Assembly: GCA_003014445.1 (NCBI GenBank)
Contig: PYGH01000006.1
Span: forward strand, 43,499-107,498
DNA length: 64,000 nucleotides
Origin: Fusobacterium naviforme
Lineage (GTDB): Bacteria; Bacillota; Clostridia; Lachnospirales; Lachnospiraceae
Reading direction: 5' to 3'
This document shows positions 26,163-36,546 of this stretch, piece by piece (position 1 is the first letter of the stretch; each line of letters begins with the position of its first letter). Under the pieces are notes generated by a model. It ran no database searches. It had not been told where the DNA came from and worked only from the letters and a program-made list of their open reading frames with translations. The position numbers were made by a program, and so were the translations under genes.

Positions 26163-26247
26163 CAGAGCCCCCTTTTGCCTCTGCAGGCGCTATTTCCATG
26201 TGTACAGAGCAGCGCACCGCTGCTCCGACCTCTTCTGTGTCCGTTCA

Positions 26248-28119
26248 TCATCCCTTCTCCGCACGCCCGGCTGCCTGTTCCGCATTCGTCTCCTGTCCGT
26301 GAAAAAACGCATAGACCGAGCGCGCCGCACGCGCATTCATACCGGGAACGCCCGCAAGCGTCTCCTCGCTCGCATCCCGTATGCCCTGCAGTCCGCCCAG
26401 CGCACGGATGAGCGCCTTCCGCCGCACTGCACCGATGCCCGGAATCTCATCGAGGACGGAGCGCAGCTGCGTCTTTGCGCGCAGGCTTCTGTGATACTCG
26501 ATCGCAAAGCGATGCGCCTCATCCTGGATTCTTGTAACAAGCTTAAAGCCCTCGGAGTGCGTGCTGATCGGCAGCTCCTGTTCCCTGTACCAGAGCGCCC
26601 GCGTGCGATGCCGGTCATCCTTCACCATGCCGCAGACCGGAATGGAAAGCTCCAGTGAGGCGAGTACTTCCAGAGCGATATGCACCTGTCCTCTGCCGCC
26701 GTCCATCAGGATGAGATCCGGCAGCTTTAAAAAGTGATCATCCTCCTGCGTGAGAGAGTGTGTCAGCCGCCGCGTCAGCACCTCCCGCATGGACGCATAG
26801 TCGTCCGGCCCTGTCACCGTGCGGATACGGAACTTTCGGTAATCGCTCCGCTTCGCCCTTCCATCCTCATACACCACCATGGAGCCGACACTCTCCGTAC
26901 CACTGATATTTGAGATATCATAGGCCTCCATGCGGTGTATCCCTCTGAGCCCTGTGAGCTCCTCAAGCTCCCGCACAGCACCTACGCTTCGCGCCTCCTC
27001 CATTTTGAGGCGCTCTCTGTCCTTCGCAAGCACCATCTCTGCGTTCCGCTCCGCGAGCTCCATCATGCGCTCCTTCTGTCCCTTCTTCGGCACTACAAGG
27101 CGCACACGGCTCCCGCGCTTCCCGGACAGCCAGTCTGTGATGAGCGCGCCGTCCGGGAGCTCCTCCTGCAGCCATATCTCTCGCGGAATGAGCGGCGTAC
27201 CCGCGTAAAACTGCTTCACAAAGCTCTCGATCAGCGCGGCGCTCTCATCCTCCATTGCGATGTGCAGGTAGTGGTGCTCCCGCCCGACCATGCGCCCCTC
27301 CCGGACAAAAAAGACCTGCACCACAGCCTCCCGCTCATCTCTTCCGAGTGCAATGATATCTCTGTCCTCCAGTCCCTCCGAGGTGATCTTCTGTTTCTGT
27401 GCGATGTGCTCCACGCTGCGCAGGAGGTCTCTCAGCTCTGCCGCGCGCTCAAACTCCATGCGCCCGGAGGCCCTGAACATTTCCTCCTGTATGCGCTCCT
27501 GCACCGGCTCAAAGCGCCCGTTCAGAAACTCCAGCGCAGCGTCCACATTTTTCCGATACTCCTGCTCCGAAATATAGCCCATGCAGGGCGCCCCGCACTG
27601 GTGAATATGATAATTCAGACAGGGACGCTCCTTTCCGATGTCCCGCGGCAGCACACGGTTGCAGTTTCGTATCTGAAAGACCTTGTACATGAGATCCAGC
27701 GTGTCGCGCACCGCCCCGGCACTGGAGAAGGGGCCGAAGTACTTCGCCCTGTCCTTTTTCATCTGACGGGTCAGAAAGATGCGCGGATAGCTCTCGCGCA
27801 CAGTGACCTTAATATAGGGATAGGTCTTGTCATCCCGAAGCATGGTGTTATAGCGCGGCCGGTTCTCCTTGATGAGATTGTTCTCCAGCACCAGCGCCTC
27901 CAGCTCGGAGTCTGTGACAATATACTCAAAGCGGGCAATCCTGCTGACCATCTGCATGATCTTCGCGCTCTTTCCGCGCGAGGACTGAAAATACTGTCGC
28001 ACGCGGTTCTTCAGGCTGATTGCCTTGCCGACATAGATGATCTCGTCCCTCTTATCGTGCATAATGTACACGCCGGGGCTTCTCGGAAGCTTCTTCAGCT
28101 CCTCCTCAATATCGAACAT
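26248..28119 (-). CDS. uvrC: Excinuclease ABC subunit C
   Basis: 623 residues. The nuclease of nucleotide excision repair, making both incisions. N-terminal GIY-YIG domain ([30 protein letters not shown]), a UVR motif near [20 protein letters not shown], the C-terminal RNase H-like nuclease ([36 protein letters not shown]) and helix-hairpin-helix ([20 protein letters not shown]). Cysteine-rich [19 protein letters not shown] may bind a 4Fe-4S cluster. Normal length. It ends 85 bp before hprK. Confidence 0.95.
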   Translation of the reverse strand: MFDIEEELKKLPRSPGVYIMHDKRDEIIYVGKAISLKNRVRQYFQSSRGKSAKIMQMVSRIARFEYIVTDSELEALVLENNLIKENRPRYNTMLRDDKTYPYIKVTVRESYPRIFLTRQMKKDRAKYFGPFSSAGAVRDTLDLMYKVFQIRNCNRVLPRDIGKERPCLNYHIHQCGAPCMGYISEQEYRKNVDAALEFLNGRFEPVQERIQEEMFRASGRMEFERAAELRDLLRSVEHIAQKQKITSEGLEDRDIIALGRDEREAVVQVFFVREGRMVGREHHYLHIAMEDESAALIESFVKQFYAGTPLIPREIWLQEELPDGALITDWLSGKRGSRVRLVVPKKGQKERMMELAERNAEMVLAKDRERLKMEEARSVGAVRELEELTGLRGIHRMEAYDISNISGTESVGSMVVYEDGRAKRSDYRKFRIRTVTGPDDYASMREVLTRRLTHSLTQEDDHFLKLPDLILMDGGRGQVHIALEVLASLELSIPVCGMVKDDRHRTRALWYREQELPISTHSEGFKLVTRIQDEAHRFAIEYHRSLRAKTQLRSVLDEIPGIGAVRRKALIRALGGLQGIRDASEETLAGVPGMNARAARSVYAFFHGQETNAEQAAGRAEKG

Positions 28120-28122
28120 GAC

Positions 28123-28677
28123 TCACCTCCGTCCGCGGTGACGGTCGCTCTCATAGCGGGCCTTCAGAGCAAGGGCGCGGATAATGCTCCTCGCCTGCGA
28201 CTCAATATCCCCCGCTCTCTCCGAAATACCACAGGCCGTACAGACACTGTCCAGATCCCTCTGCGTGACGCTGCCAAGCTGCGCCAGCAGGAGCTCTCTC
28301 TGCTCCTCCGCCGTCTTCGCATCGAGAAAGGCAAGCAGAAAAGCTGAGGGAGCCTCCTGCTGCAAAGACGCATCATCCGGAGAAGCGACTGTCTCCCCCG
28401 CTCTCTCTGAACCGGGCTCCGCTCCCATACTGCCGCTTCCGGGCCACACCCGCTCAAAACGCCAGTGCTGCGTTACTTCCGGGTACTTCTCTCTGTCCAC
28501 CTCACTCATGAAGTTGTCGAGCGGCCGTATCCAGACACGGTAGTCCCCGTAGAGCGCCTGATATACGACAAAGGCAGCCTCTGTCTCTGCATCGTACGCG
28601 ACGGAGAGCACCTGATAAAGTCTGTTTTTAAAATGCCGGTAAAACTCTCCCGGCTGAGGTTCTTTTCTCATTTCCAT
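28123..28677 (-). CDS. DUF1653 domain protein
   Basis: About 184 residues. Residues 1-75 match DUF1653 (PQPGEFYRHFKNRLYQVLSV, VVYQALYGDYRVWIRPLDNF, MSEVDREKYPEVTQHWRFE), a small SH3-like fold of unknown function. The second half is a low-complexity Ser/Glu/Ala linker and a helical end (ELLLAQLGSVTQRDLDSVCT). It is 3 bp upstream of uvrC, so cotranscribed. No clear ribosome binding site precedes either possible ATG (28675-28677 or 28669-28671), so the start is uncertain by two residues. Confidence 0.75.
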   Translation of the reverse strand: MEMRKEPQPGEFYRHFKNRLYQVLSVAYDAETEAAFVVYQALYGDYRVWIRPLDNFMSEVDREKYPEVTQHWRFERVWPGSGSMGAEPGSERAGETVASPDDASLQQEAPSAFLLAFLDAKTAEEQRELLLAQLGSVTQRDLDSVCTACGISERAGDIESQARSIIRALALKARYESDRHRGRR

Positions 28678-28796
28678 AATTAGAAAGTATACCACATTCA
28701 AACCGCCTGTGGTACAATGTGAGCGTTTGGCATGGGCCGGACAGAACTGTTTTCTCCGAGGCGATCCCTTCGGAGCACGGAAATAAGGAGTCCTAT

Positions 28797-30269
28797 ATGA
28801 AAATCGGTTTCGACAACGACAAATATCTGAAAATGCAGTCCGAACATATCCGGGAGCGCATCTCCAAATTCGGTGACAAGCTCTATCTGGAATTCGGCGG
28901 AAAGCTCTTTGACGACTACCACGCCTCCCGCGTGCTGCCGGGCTTTCAGCCGGACAGCAAGCTCCGTATGCTCTTACAGCTCGCGGATCAGGCGGAGATC
29001 GTCATCGCCATTTCTGCCGCAGATATTGAAAAAAATAAGATACGCGGAGATCTCGGCATCACCTACGACGTGGATGTTCTGCGTCTCATCCAGTCCTTCC
29101 GGGACCGCGGACTCTACGTCGGCAGCGTCGTCATCACCCGCTACACCAATGCGGCGGATCAGTTCAAAACGAAGCTGGAGGCCATGGGGATCAAGGTGTA
29201 CCGCCACTACTCAATCGACGACTATCCCTCCAACGTCCCGCTGATCGTGAGTGAGGACGGCTATGGAAAAAACGAGTATATCGAGACCTCAAGACCGCTG
29301 ATCATCGTGACCGCTCCCGGCCCGGGCAGCGGCAAGATGGCAACCTGTCTCTCCCAACTCTACCATGAAAACCGACGCGGCATCAAGGCCGGCTACGCAA
29401 AGTTTGAGACCTTCCCTGTGTGGAATCTCCCGCTGAACCACCCGGTAAATCTCGCATACGAGGCCGCTACCGCCGATCTGAACGATCTCAATATGATAGA
29501 CCCCTTCCATCTGGAGAACTACGGCGTCACCACGGTCAATTACAACCGCGATGTTGAGATATTCCCGGTGCTCTCCGCAATGTTCGAGGGCATCTATGGA
29601 GAATGCCCCTACAAATCCCCCACGGATATGGGCGTCAATATGGCCGGGAACTGCATCGTCGACGATGAGGTGTGCCGCGAGGCCGGACGCCAGGAGATCA
29701 TCCGCCGCTGGTACAACTCCATGAACCGTCTGGTCGAGGGCGACTGCCAAAAATCCGAGGTCACAAAAATAGAGCTCCTCATGAAGCAGGCCGGCATCAG
29801 CTCCGCAAACCGCCCTGTCGTGCAGGCGGCACTGCTGAAGGCCAGTGTGACCAGCGGCCCCGCAGCTGCCCTGGAGCTGCCGGACGGCAGCATCATCACC
29901 GGCCGCACCTCTGAGCTTCTGGGTGCAAGCGCCGCAGTGCTCCTGAATGCAGTAAAGACACTGGCCGGACTCCCGGACGAAGTGAAGCTCATCGCTCCCT
30001 CTGTCATAGAACCGGTGCAGACGCTGAAAATCCACTATCTCGGCAGCAAAAACCCGAGACTGCACACCGACGAGATTCTGATTGCCCTCTCCATGTGTGC
30101 CGCCACAGATCCGAATGCCAAGCTCGCACTGAATCAGCTGAAGAAGCTCCGCGGCTGTCAGGTGCACAGCTCGGTCATGCTCTCCGAGGTCGATATACGC
30201 ATCATGTACAAGCTCGGGCTGCAGCTCACCTGTGAGCCGCGCTATGAGAACAAGAAGATTTATCACTGA
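28797..30269 (+). CDS. DUF1846 family protein
   Basis: 490 residues, divergent from the uvrC cluster. Family marks: GFDNDKYLKMQSEHIRERI, LYLEFGGKLFDDYHASRVLP, VNAPGPGSGK-like segment ATAPGPGSGK at VTAPGPGSGKMATCLSQLYH, and DMGVNMAGNCIVDDEVC. DUF1846 proteins are conserved in Firmicutes and Actinobacteria, with a nucleotide-binding-like fold but no established activity. The ATG at 28797 has AAGGAG 8 bases upstream; a longer frame into the promoter region is unlikely. Transcription ends at a strong bidirectional terminator shared with ftsH. Confidence 0.88.
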   Translation: MKIGFDNDKYLKMQSEHIRERISKFGDKLYLEFGGKLFDDYHASRVLPGFQPDSKLRMLLQLADQAEIVIAISAADIEKNKIRGDLGITYDVDVLRLIQSFRDRGLYVGSVVITRYTNAADQFKTKLEAMGIKVYRHYSIDDYPSNVPLIVSEDGYGKNEYIETSRPLIIVTAPGPGSGKMATCLSQLYHENRRGIKAGYAKFETFPVWNLPLNHPVNLAYEAATADLNDLNMIDPFHLENYGVTTVNYNRDVEIFPVLSAMFEGIYGECPYKSPTDMGVNMAGNCIVDDEVCREAGRQEIIRRWYNSMNRLVEGDCQKSEVTKIELLMKQAGISSANRPVVQAALLKASVTSGPAAALELPDGSIITGRTSELLGASAAVLLNAVKTLAGLPDEVKLIAPSVIEPVQTLKIHYLGSKNPRLHTDEILIALSMCAATDPNAKLALNQLKKLRGCQVHSSVMLSEVDIRIMYKLGLQLTCEPRYENKKIYH

Positions 30270-30306
30270 AGCAAACGTTTCTGTAAAGCCCAGCATACAA
30301 TATCTG

Positions 30307-30340
30307 AAAAGAGCAGAGATCCACGGATCTCTGCTCTTTT
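30307..30340. terminator. Bidirectional terminator between DUF1846 and ftsH
   Basis: A perfect long hairpin, AAAAGAGCAGAGATCC paired with GGATCTCTGCTCTTTT, with A-run on one side and T-run on the other, between two convergent genes. Confidence 0.92.
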
Positions 30341-30342
30341 CT

Positions 30343-32238
30343 TTAAACCAGTATTACCTTTTTCTCCGATGACGGAGGTTCCATCTTCTTCGTTCTCCGG
30401 AGGATTTCCATAAATTCCCTTCCGGTAATCGTCTCCCGGTTGATCAGAAAATCTGCGATCTTGTCCATCACATCGCGATTTTCCGCGAGCATGGAGAGCG
30501 CCTTGTCATAGGCGTCCTTCAGGATCTTCTTCACCTCTTCATCGACCTGTGCCGCTGTGACATCCGCGCAGTCCATCACGGTTCTGCCGGAGAGATACTG
30601 ATCTTCCGTCCGCGCGAGCCCCATGAGGCCAAAATTACTGCTCATTCCGTACTTTGTCACCATGGCCTTCGCAATTCCGGTGGCCTTCTCAATATCATTC
30701 TCTGCTCCGGTCGTGACATTGCCAAATACGATCTGCTCTGCTGCTCTGCCGCCAAGAAGACTGACGAGCATATCCTCGAGCTCCCGCCGCGACTTAAGAT
30801 ACGTCTCCTCCTCCGGAACATACATCACATAGCCCAGCGCCCCCATAGTGCGCGGGACAATCGTGATCTTCTGCACCGGCTCCGAATTCTTCTGAAGGGC
30901 GCTGATCAGCGCATGACCGACCTCGTGATAGGAGACAATGCGTCTCTCCTTCTGGTTCATCACACGGTCCTTCTTCTCCTTGCCGACAAGAACCACCTCC
31001 ACCGCCTCAAAGAGATCCTTCTGGCTGACTGCCTTTCGGTTCCCCTTGACGGCCAGTATCGCCGCCTCATTGATCATGTTTGCAAGATCCGACCCCACCG
31101 CTCCGCTGGTTGCAAGACCAATTGCCTCCAGGTCCACAGTGTCATCCATCAGGACATCCTTGGCATGAACCTTCAGGATCGCGACGCGCCCCTTCAGATC
31201 CGGGCGCTCCACAATCACTCTTCTGTCAAAGCGTCCCGGACGAAGCAGAGCCGGGTCCAGTATCTCCGGGCGGTTCGTCGCACCGAGCACCAGCAGTCCT
31301 TTGGAGGAATCAAAGCCGTCCATCTCCGAGAGCAGCTGGTTCAGCGTCTGCTCCCGCTCATCATTTCCGCCAAAGCGGGAATCTCTGCTCTTGCCGATCG
31401 CATCGATCTCATCAATAAAAATAATGCAGGGCGCATTTTCCTGCGCCTGCCGGAACAAATCGCGCACACGGGAGGCCCCGACACCGACGAACATCTCCAC
31501 AAAATCCGAACCGCTGAGTGAGAAGAAGGGAACCTTTGCCTCCCCCGCGACAGCCTTCGCCAGCAGTGTCTTTCCAGTTCCGGGCGGTCCCACGAGCAGA
31601 GCCCCCTTCGGAAGCTTTGCGCCGATTTTAGTAAAGCGCTGCGGATTGTGCAGAAAATCTACAATCTCCGTGAGACTCTCCTTCGCCTCATCCTCTCCCG
31701 CGACATCTGCAAAGGTGATGCCTGTCTCCTTCTGAACAAAGAGCTTTGCATTGGACTTTCCAACCCCCATAATCCCGCCGCCGCCCATGCGCCGCATCAT
31801 AAAATTCATAAAGAAGAGCACCATCAGGAAGGGAAATACAAAGCTCACGACAGAATATATAATTGCAGCTGTATCCTGCCGTTCTCTCCGGGTCTCTACC
31901 CCGGCCTTATAGAGACGCTCCGCCAGTTCACCGTCCTCGTCCATGCGCACGGTATAATAGCTGGTCTTTGCAGAGTAGCCCTTTGCCTCCGGCTTCATCT
32001 CAATGCTGATCTGCCCGTTCTTGATCACAACTGCCTGAACCGATCCATCGTCAACCATCTGAAGAAACTGATTGTAGGGAATCTCCTTGGTTGACCCCTG
32101 CTTCATCTGCCCCCGCAGAAAGCTGACCGCCGCCAGTGTCAGCAATGCTGCGATCACAATGATCAGCAGAGTTTGTCCGTTCTTAAATCCGCCTCCCTCA
32201 TCCGGGCTCTTTGGAGTGGGGTTTTCTCTTTTGCTCAT
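30343..32238 (-). CDS. ftsH: ATP-dependent zinc metalloprotease FtsH
   Basis: 631 residues; membrane-anchored AAA protease degrading misfolded and regulatory membrane proteins. TM1 at about residues 22-42, an extracytoplasmic domain to about 125, TM2 at about 126-148. The AAA module has Walker A GPPGTGKT (217-224), Walker [12 protein letters not shown] and the second region of homology [21 protein letters not shown]. The zinc site is HEVGH (438-442). Normal length. It starts about 105 bp downstream of the end of the candidate noncoding RNA described next to it, on the same strand. Confidence 0.95.
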   Translation of the reverse strand: MSKRENPTPKSPDEGGGFKNGQTLLIIVIAALLTLAAVSFLRGQMKQGSTKEIPYNQFLQMVDDGSVQAVVIKNGQISIEMKPEAKGYSAKTSYYTVRMDEDGELAERLYKAGVETRRERQDTAAIIYSVVSFVFPFLMVLFFMNFMMRRMGGGGIMGVGKSNAKLFVQKETGITFADVAGEDEAKESLTEIVDFLHNPQRFTKIGAKLPKGALLVGPPGTGKTLLAKAVAGEAKVPFFSLSGSDFVEMFVGVGASRVRDLFRQAQENAPCIIFIDEIDAIGKSRDSRFGGNDEREQTLNQLLSEMDGFDSSKGLLVLGATNRPEILDPALLRPGRFDRRVIVERPDLKGRVAILKVHAKDVLMDDTVDLEAIGLATSGAVGSDLANMINEAAILAVKGNRKAVSQKDLFEAVEVVLVGKEKKDRVMNQKERRIVSYHEVGHALISALQKNSEPVQKITIVPRTMGALGYVMYVPEEETYLKSRRELEDMLVSLLGGRAAEQIVFGNVTTGAENDIEKATGIAKAMVTKYGMSSNFGLMGLARTEDQYLSGRTVMDCADVTAAQVDEEVKKILKDAYDKALSMLAENRDVMDKIADFLINRETITGREFMEILRRTKKMEPPSSEKKVILV

Positions 32239-32342
32239 GAAAGCTCCTTCATTTGACCTCTGACAACCTGCGCCGTTTTCTCTTCAGCGCAGAACCTGAC
32301 TGATAAAGCGGCTTTCAGTATAGCATATCCCGGACACAACGA

Positions 32343-33065
32343 GAAGTGGGTACCGATTCTTATACTGCGAACCGATACCCACTTCATTCGGAAATCGTTG
32401 TTAAATCCAAGGGACTGGACCTCTCTTTCTATGGATTTGGATTTCTATTCAGTTTTACTCCCCCCGATCATACATTCATCTCTGTATTTTACTTTGATCT
32501 GATTGATCCTTGCAGTGTCTCACGTCTCTGCTTTCTCGTCACAGATTTACGTGCTTTGGATCATGCTGCTGCCTCTCCTTGCGTCTCGCTTCTGTATCCC
32601 TCCGGCTAATGCACTGCTCGCATTCGGCTCCGTCTTCCTCTGATCTGCTCCCGCGACCTTTGAAATCTGCCAGCTTACTGTTGCCTGTCGCTTTCAAGGA
32701 CTCCATGTCTGCAGGGCCTCATCAGCTGAATTTCCGGTCCTACTATTCGGCTGTCATGCTTCACTTCTGAAAAGGAACTGTCGCGCTGCGCCTTTCCCGG
32801 GCTCCGCATATCCTTTCATCTCTGCAATTTTATTTTAAAAGCTCTGATTCTGATGATCGGTTTTCCTGTCTGAATTCCGAGATCCTGCTCTCATAAAGCA
32901 TTCACTGTTACACAGAATTCAGAAATCTTAACTGTACTTTGGACTGTACCTCCTTCCTTTTATATTCCGTATCGACGGGTCCGCGATCCGGTAACTCTCC
33001 AAAAACCTGAAACGTAATACGGATTTTCTACTTCTTTCTGCCCGTTTGTTTTATCCTTAACTCTT
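32343..33065 (-). ncRNA. Candidate large structured noncoding RNA (about 720 nt)
   Basis: No plausible gene in about 1.1 kb between ftsH and the MATE gene, yet a perfect minus-strand promoter stands at its right end and a 17-bp hairpin at its left end (32343-32385). The transcript would be purine-rich, unlike spacer DNA, and shows possible long-range pairing: TCCGTAT with ATACGGA near the 5' end, TCTGAATTC with GAATTCAGA over 45 nt, GACAGTTCC regions with GC stems. AGGAGG occurs within it without a usable start codon. It could be a free RNA or an extreme ftsH leader. I cannot assign a known class. Confidence 0.6.
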
Positions 33066-33071
33066 GAGCTC

Positions 33072-33100
33072 ATTATACTCAGAGTGATCTGTTTTGTCAA
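33072..33100 (-). promoter_or_regulatory. Consensus sigma-A promoter for the candidate RNA
   Basis: On the minus strand TTGACA (33095-33100) and TATAAT (33072-33077) are both perfect and separated by 17 bp. This is the strongest promoter seen in the window apart from that of tRNA-Leu. Confidence 0.88.
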
Positions 33101-33354
33101 GTTATTTATTAATTTTCAGTATATTATTCTTATTGTTTTTATTTAAAGACATATAAGTAAATATATTGCGTTTTATATTCTTTATTATCTGACTATTCCG
33201 CCTTTATTTTTTGCTAGCTTTTATCTGCTTTTTTTCTTATATTTCTGCATGCGTTCCATAAAATTTGTGCTATGATGATCGCACATATGAGCTCAGTACA
33301 CTCTTCAGATTCATCGCACAAAAAGCAAAGCTCTGCACTCAGGAGGATTTCCAG

Positions 33355-34770
33355 ATGCGTTCACCGGCAGTCAGGCGCACACAGCAGCCACAGCATACTT
33401 CCATAAAAAAACAACTCCCCGGCATCACCGAGGGGCCCATTGCGGCACAGCTGCTCCTGTTCTTTTTCCCAATACTGTTCGGCACTTTTTTTCAGCAGCT
33501 CTATAACACCGTCGACGCCATCGTCGTGGGACGATTTGTCGGAAAAACAGCCCTTGCGGCAGTCGGCGGCACCACTGGAACACTGATCAATCTCTTCGTC
33601 GGCTTCTTTGTGGGGCTCTCCTCCGGCTGCGGTGTCATCATCTCCCAGTACTACGGCGCGAGGGATCAGCGCGCTGTGGAGCGCTGCGTTCACACGGCCT
33701 TTACCTTCGCCATCCTGAGTGGAACAATCATCACGATAGTCGGACTGCTCGGCGCAAATGCGGCTCTGCGCGCGATGTCTGTTCCGGACGAGCTCATGCC
33801 GGACGCCTCCGCCTATCTCCGCATCTATTTTCTCGGAATGATCCCGAGTCTCATTTACAACATGGGCGCCGCGATCCTTCGCGCGATCGGCGATTCAAAG
33901 CGTCCGCTCTGGTTTCTCATCGCGAGCTGCATCACCAACATCATCCTCGATCTGATCTTTGTGCTCCTGCTCAGGCTCGGCGTTCGCGGCGCGGCACTGG
34001 CAACCATACTGTCGCAGCTCGTCAGCGCCGTCATGGTCGTACTCATCCTGCACCACAGCGAGGAGGGCGTCGAGATCCGGCTGAAGCAGCTCCGCATCGA
34101 GGGCAGCTGGCTCAGAAAGATGGTCTACGTCGGTTTCCCGGCCGGGCTGCAGAGCACCATGTACACCATCTCCAACATTATCATTCAGGCAAATGTCAAC
34201 GCCTTCGGAACCGATACCATCGCCGCATGGACAGCCTACGGAAAAGTCGATGTGCTCTACTGGATGATCATCAACGCCTTCGGCATCTCTATCACTACCT
34301 TCGTGGGCCAGAACTACGGCGCCGGGAAGATGGATCGCGTAAAGCAGGGCATACGCAGCTGTCTGGCCCTGAGCTTCGGAACCACTGTGCTGCTCTCCAC
34401 GCTGCTCTGGTTCTTCGGCCACTATATGCTGGCGCTCTTCTCCGCCGACGCCGCAGTGCTGGCCATCGGAATGCGCGTACTGCGCTTTCTGGTTCCGACC
34501 TTTGTGAGCTATGTTGTGATCGAAATCTACAGCGGTGCCCTGCGCGGCATAGGCAACAGCTGGATTCCCATGCTCATGACCTGCCTCGGTGTATGTGTGC
34601 TGCGCATTGTCTGGATCGTCGTCGCAGTTCCGCTGCACAGAGATATCCTCACCCTGGTCTTCGCCTATCCGCTGACCTGGTGCGTGACTTCGCTCGCCTT
34701 CCTCGTGTACCTCCACTACCATCCCGTCTTCGTCCGGGCACGCGAGCGGAGCTCAGTTGACAACCAGTGA
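33355..34770 (+). CDS. MATE family efflux transporter
   Basis: 471 residues with about 12 membrane helices in two similar halves (GPIAAQLLLFFFPILFGTFF opening the first, LRKMVYVGFPAGLQSTMYTI the second). The pattern of LYNTVDAIVVGRFVGKTALA, GCGVIISQYYGARD and NMGAAILRAIGDSKRPL is typical of MATE exporters, which expel drugs or metabolites with sodium or protons. The ATG at 33355 has AGGAGG 8 bases before. The last 18 bp overlap the end of the convergent lipoprotein gene. Substrate unknown. Confidence 0.9.
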   Translation: MRSPAVRRTQQPQHTSIKKQLPGITEGPIAAQLLLFFFPILFGTFFQQLYNTVDAIVVGRFVGKTALAAVGGTTGTLINLFVGFFVGLSSGCGVIISQYYGARDQRAVERCVHTAFTFAILSGTIITIVGLLGANAALRAMSVPDELMPDASAYLRIYFLGMIPSLIYNMGAAILRAIGDSKRPLWFLIASCITNIILDLIFVLLLRLGVRGAALATILSQLVSAVMVVLILHHSEEGVEIRLKQLRIEGSWLRKMVYVGFPAGLQSTMYTISNIIIQANVNAFGTDTIAAWTAYGKVDVLYWMIINAFGISITTFVGQNYGAGKMDRVKQGIRSCLALSFGTTVLLSTLLWFFGHYMLALFSADAAVLAIGMRVLRFLVPTFVSYVVIEIYSGALRGIGNSWIPMLMTCLGVCVLRIVWIVVAVPLHRDILTLVFAYPLTWCVTSLAFLVYLHYHPVFVRARERSSVDNQ

Positions 34771-35475
34771 GAAATCGTCGTAGCTCGCTGCGACTGCCCG
34801 TCCATTCCTGAACAGTATCATCACGACCTGATTGCTGTAGATATCCGTGCCAAACTGGTAGACCATATTGGACATACCGTCCGCATCATCAAAGGTCTTG
34901 CTGAAGGGCTCGCCGTAGACATCTGCGATCTGCTGCCGCGTTGCGCCCATTGGGATGCCGTAGAGCGTAAGCTCCGGATCCGGCTGCTGACTCCCGATCT
35001 CAATCCCCTTCACTGTACACTCCCGCACTGCCATGCTGTAGTCCTGATTGTTTTTCACATTGATGCGTATGCTGTTGAAGCTGCCCCTATACTTCACGCG
35101 GCAGCTCCCCGTCGCACCGGCCTTCACGATGTCTCCGTCACCGCTGAACTCTGCCCCCTCCGCTGCCAGTCCGTCAAAGGTGGTCGGCACACTGATGGTA
35201 AGTCCCGCTGCGCTTACCATGTGCTTGCCCTCCTGCTTGTGCCTCGTGACCACAAGTTCCTGTCCCGACACGGCTGATGCGGGTTCTCCGCTCCCGACTT
35301 CTACCGGTGCGGACGCGGTGGCGGAAGCTTCTGCCGTCTCAGATACAGAGCTTTCCGCTTCCTCTCCAGTGCCCGAATCCGCCGGGTCTGCGGCTGTCCT
35401 GCTCATCCTCTCCCCGCAGGAGAGCAAGAGCAGCGCTGCTGCCGCCATCACGATCCTCATGATATTCTTTCTCAT
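34753..35475 (-). CDS. Putative lipoprotein
   Basis: 240 residues. A signal peptide MRKNIMRIVMAAAALLLLSC ends at the lipobox cysteine (Cys20), predicting anchorage to the outer face of the membrane. A Ser/Ala/Glu-rich linker of about 60 residues follows, then a folded part with VVTRHKQEGKHMVSAAGLTI, VKYRGSFNSIRINVKNN and a C-terminal domain with YGIPMGATRQQIADVYGEP, reminiscent of the repeated SmpA/OmlA-like GxxRxxVxxxxG turn. No family named with certainty. GGAGAGGAG precedes the ATG. Confidence 0.7.
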   Translation of the reverse strand: MRKNIMRIVMAAAALLLLSCGERMSRTAADPADSGTGEEAESSVSETAEASATASAPVEVGSGEPASAVSGQELVVTRHKQEGKHMVSAAGLTISVPTTFDGLAAEGAEFSGDGDIVKAGATGSCRVKYRGSFNSIRINVKNNQDYSMAVRECTVKGIEIGSQQPDPELTLYGIPMGATRQQIADVYGEPFSKTFDDADGMSNMVYQFGTDIYSNQVVMILFRNGRAVAASYDDFSLVVN

Positions 35476-35627
35476 ACCAATCTCCTCTCCTTCTCCTGCG
35501 GAAGGGCTCAAAATTGATCCGATATCGGACGCAATTATTTTATCACAGAAGTGCCGCTGCGCATGCCCGAAAGCCAAAAATATCTGAAGGCGTTCGGCTT
35601 CCTGTCTTCCGGTCAAGGAGGTTCTAC

Positions 35628-35675
35628 GCAGCAGAGAAGCGGGAGGAGACAAAACTCCGCCCGCTTCTCTGCTGC
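35628..35675. terminator. Strong hairpin at the island edge
   Basis: Sixteen-base perfect arms (35628-35643 and 35660-35675) with a further inner GGAG/CTCC pair. It lies between the lipoprotein promoter region and the TRAP fragment and probably insulates them; no T-run. Confidence 0.7.
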
Positions 35676-35694
35676 GCTATCTGAGTATGAAACT

Positions 35695-36033
35695 TCATCT
35701 GCCATACCCCAATAAGCCGGGTAAGGTCAAAGCGATCGCCGGAACATAGGTGATCAGAATTAAGCCAACGAGCAGCGCCACCAGGAAAGGTATAATTCTC
35801 TTCACCAAATCTGCGAACGGTATATTTCCAATTCCGCAGGCCACAAAAAGATTAACACCGACTGGAGGTGTAATAAAGCCAATCGCAAGATTAATCACCA
35901 TGATAATGCCGAAATGCACAATATCCACGCCGTAGGATGCAGCGACCGGGAACAGGATCGGAGCCAGAATCAGAATCGAGGAATTCGTCTCCAGCAAACG
36001 CCAAGTAAAAACACCATTATTGTCTGCATGCAT
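35695..36033 (-). pseudogene. TRAP transporter large permease (DctM), C-terminal remnant
   Basis: About 100 residues matching the end of a DctM-type permease of TRAP C4-dicarboxylate/sialic acid transporters: ETNSSILILAPILFPVAASYGVD, VINLAIGFITPPVGVNLFVACG and ITYVPAIALTLPGLLG. Intact DctM has about 425 residues. The upstream part is replaced by unrelated AT-rich sequence at about 36000, and no small permease or binding-protein gene remains. It marks a deletion or insertion scar at the border of the tRNA-Leu island. Confidence 0.8.
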
Positions 36034-36100
36034 TTCTCCTCTTTCTTTGTGAATATGAAAATATCATCTTTGTTTGTCACCTGCGTACTGCAAAAAGCGT

Positions 36101-36130
36101 AAAAAAAAAGAACTCCTTCATGGAGTTCTC
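36101..36130 (-). terminator. Rho-independent terminator of the zinc-ribbon gene
   Basis: On the minus strand AGAACTCC-ATGA-AGGAGTTCT is followed by nine T, directly after the stop at 36132. Confidence 0.9.
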
Positions 36131-36131
36131 A

Positions 36132-36431
36132 TTAGAACTTGGATTCTCTGTTTTCTTTATCTAGCTTAAGATAAGCTGTTTTCTCTCGGACCTTTTTCTT
36201 ACATGATGGGCACACCCAATATCCATCCAAATCGTCATTCGGATCAACTTCAAAGTCCATGTATTCGCCACCACATTTCAAACATCTCACATATAATGGT
36301 ATGTCATCATTGTTATGTTTAGTGTCATTAATCACCGCCATTTCTTCCGGAGAAATAAGCTGTGAGTGATTAAGTTTCGCATTATTATAGTCAAACACAA
36401 AACCCGAATGGAAAATATTATTTGTATCCAT
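36132..36431 (-). CDS. Small zinc-ribbon protein, unknown
   Basis: 99 residues. The C-terminal half has two CxxC pairs, VRCLKCGGEYMDFE and WVCPSCKKKVREK, about 30 residues apart, a classic zinc ribbon. The N-terminal half (HSGFVFDYNNAKLNHSQLI) has no known pattern. GGAGGGCGAC stands before the ATG. It is AT-rich, as the surrounding island remnant, and has its own terminator. Role unknown. Confidence 0.65.
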   Translation of the reverse strand: MDTNNIFHSGFVFDYNNAKLNHSQLISPEEMAVINDTKHNNDDIPLYVRCLKCGGEYMDFEVDPNDDLDGYWVCPSCKKKVREKTAYLKLDKENRESKF

Positions 36432-36506
36432 TGTCGCCCTCCTTGATATTTACTGTATCACCATAATACCTTAGAGGTCTAAATAAATCATTTGGCAAGT
36501 TACACC

Positions 36507-36538
36507 AAAAAATATAGGAGGATCTGTTAAGATCCCCC
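36507..36538 (-). terminator. Terminator of the small gene at 36547
   Basis: GGAGGATCT and AGATCCCCC (36517-36525 and 36530-36538) form a hairpin; the minus strand continues into TATATTTTTT. Confidence 0.7.
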
Positions 36539-36546
36539 ATTGACTT

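Noticed and set aside
26935..28347. 470-codon plus-strand frame opposite uvrC
   Set aside because: Mirror of the GC-rich uvrC reading frame; protein is Leu/His/Arg-rich without domains.
29289..30296. 335-codon minus-strand frame opposite DUF1846
   Set aside because: Shadow frame of a well-supported gene on the other strand.
32690..32740. CTGATGAG...GAAA words resembling a hammerhead ribozyme core in the candidate RNA
   Set aside because: The required stem II pairing is at most three base pairs and no cleavage site context is present.
32346..32770. Short plus-strand frames in the ftsH-MATE gap
   Set aside because: No start site, odd composition, and they lie antisense to the candidate RNA.
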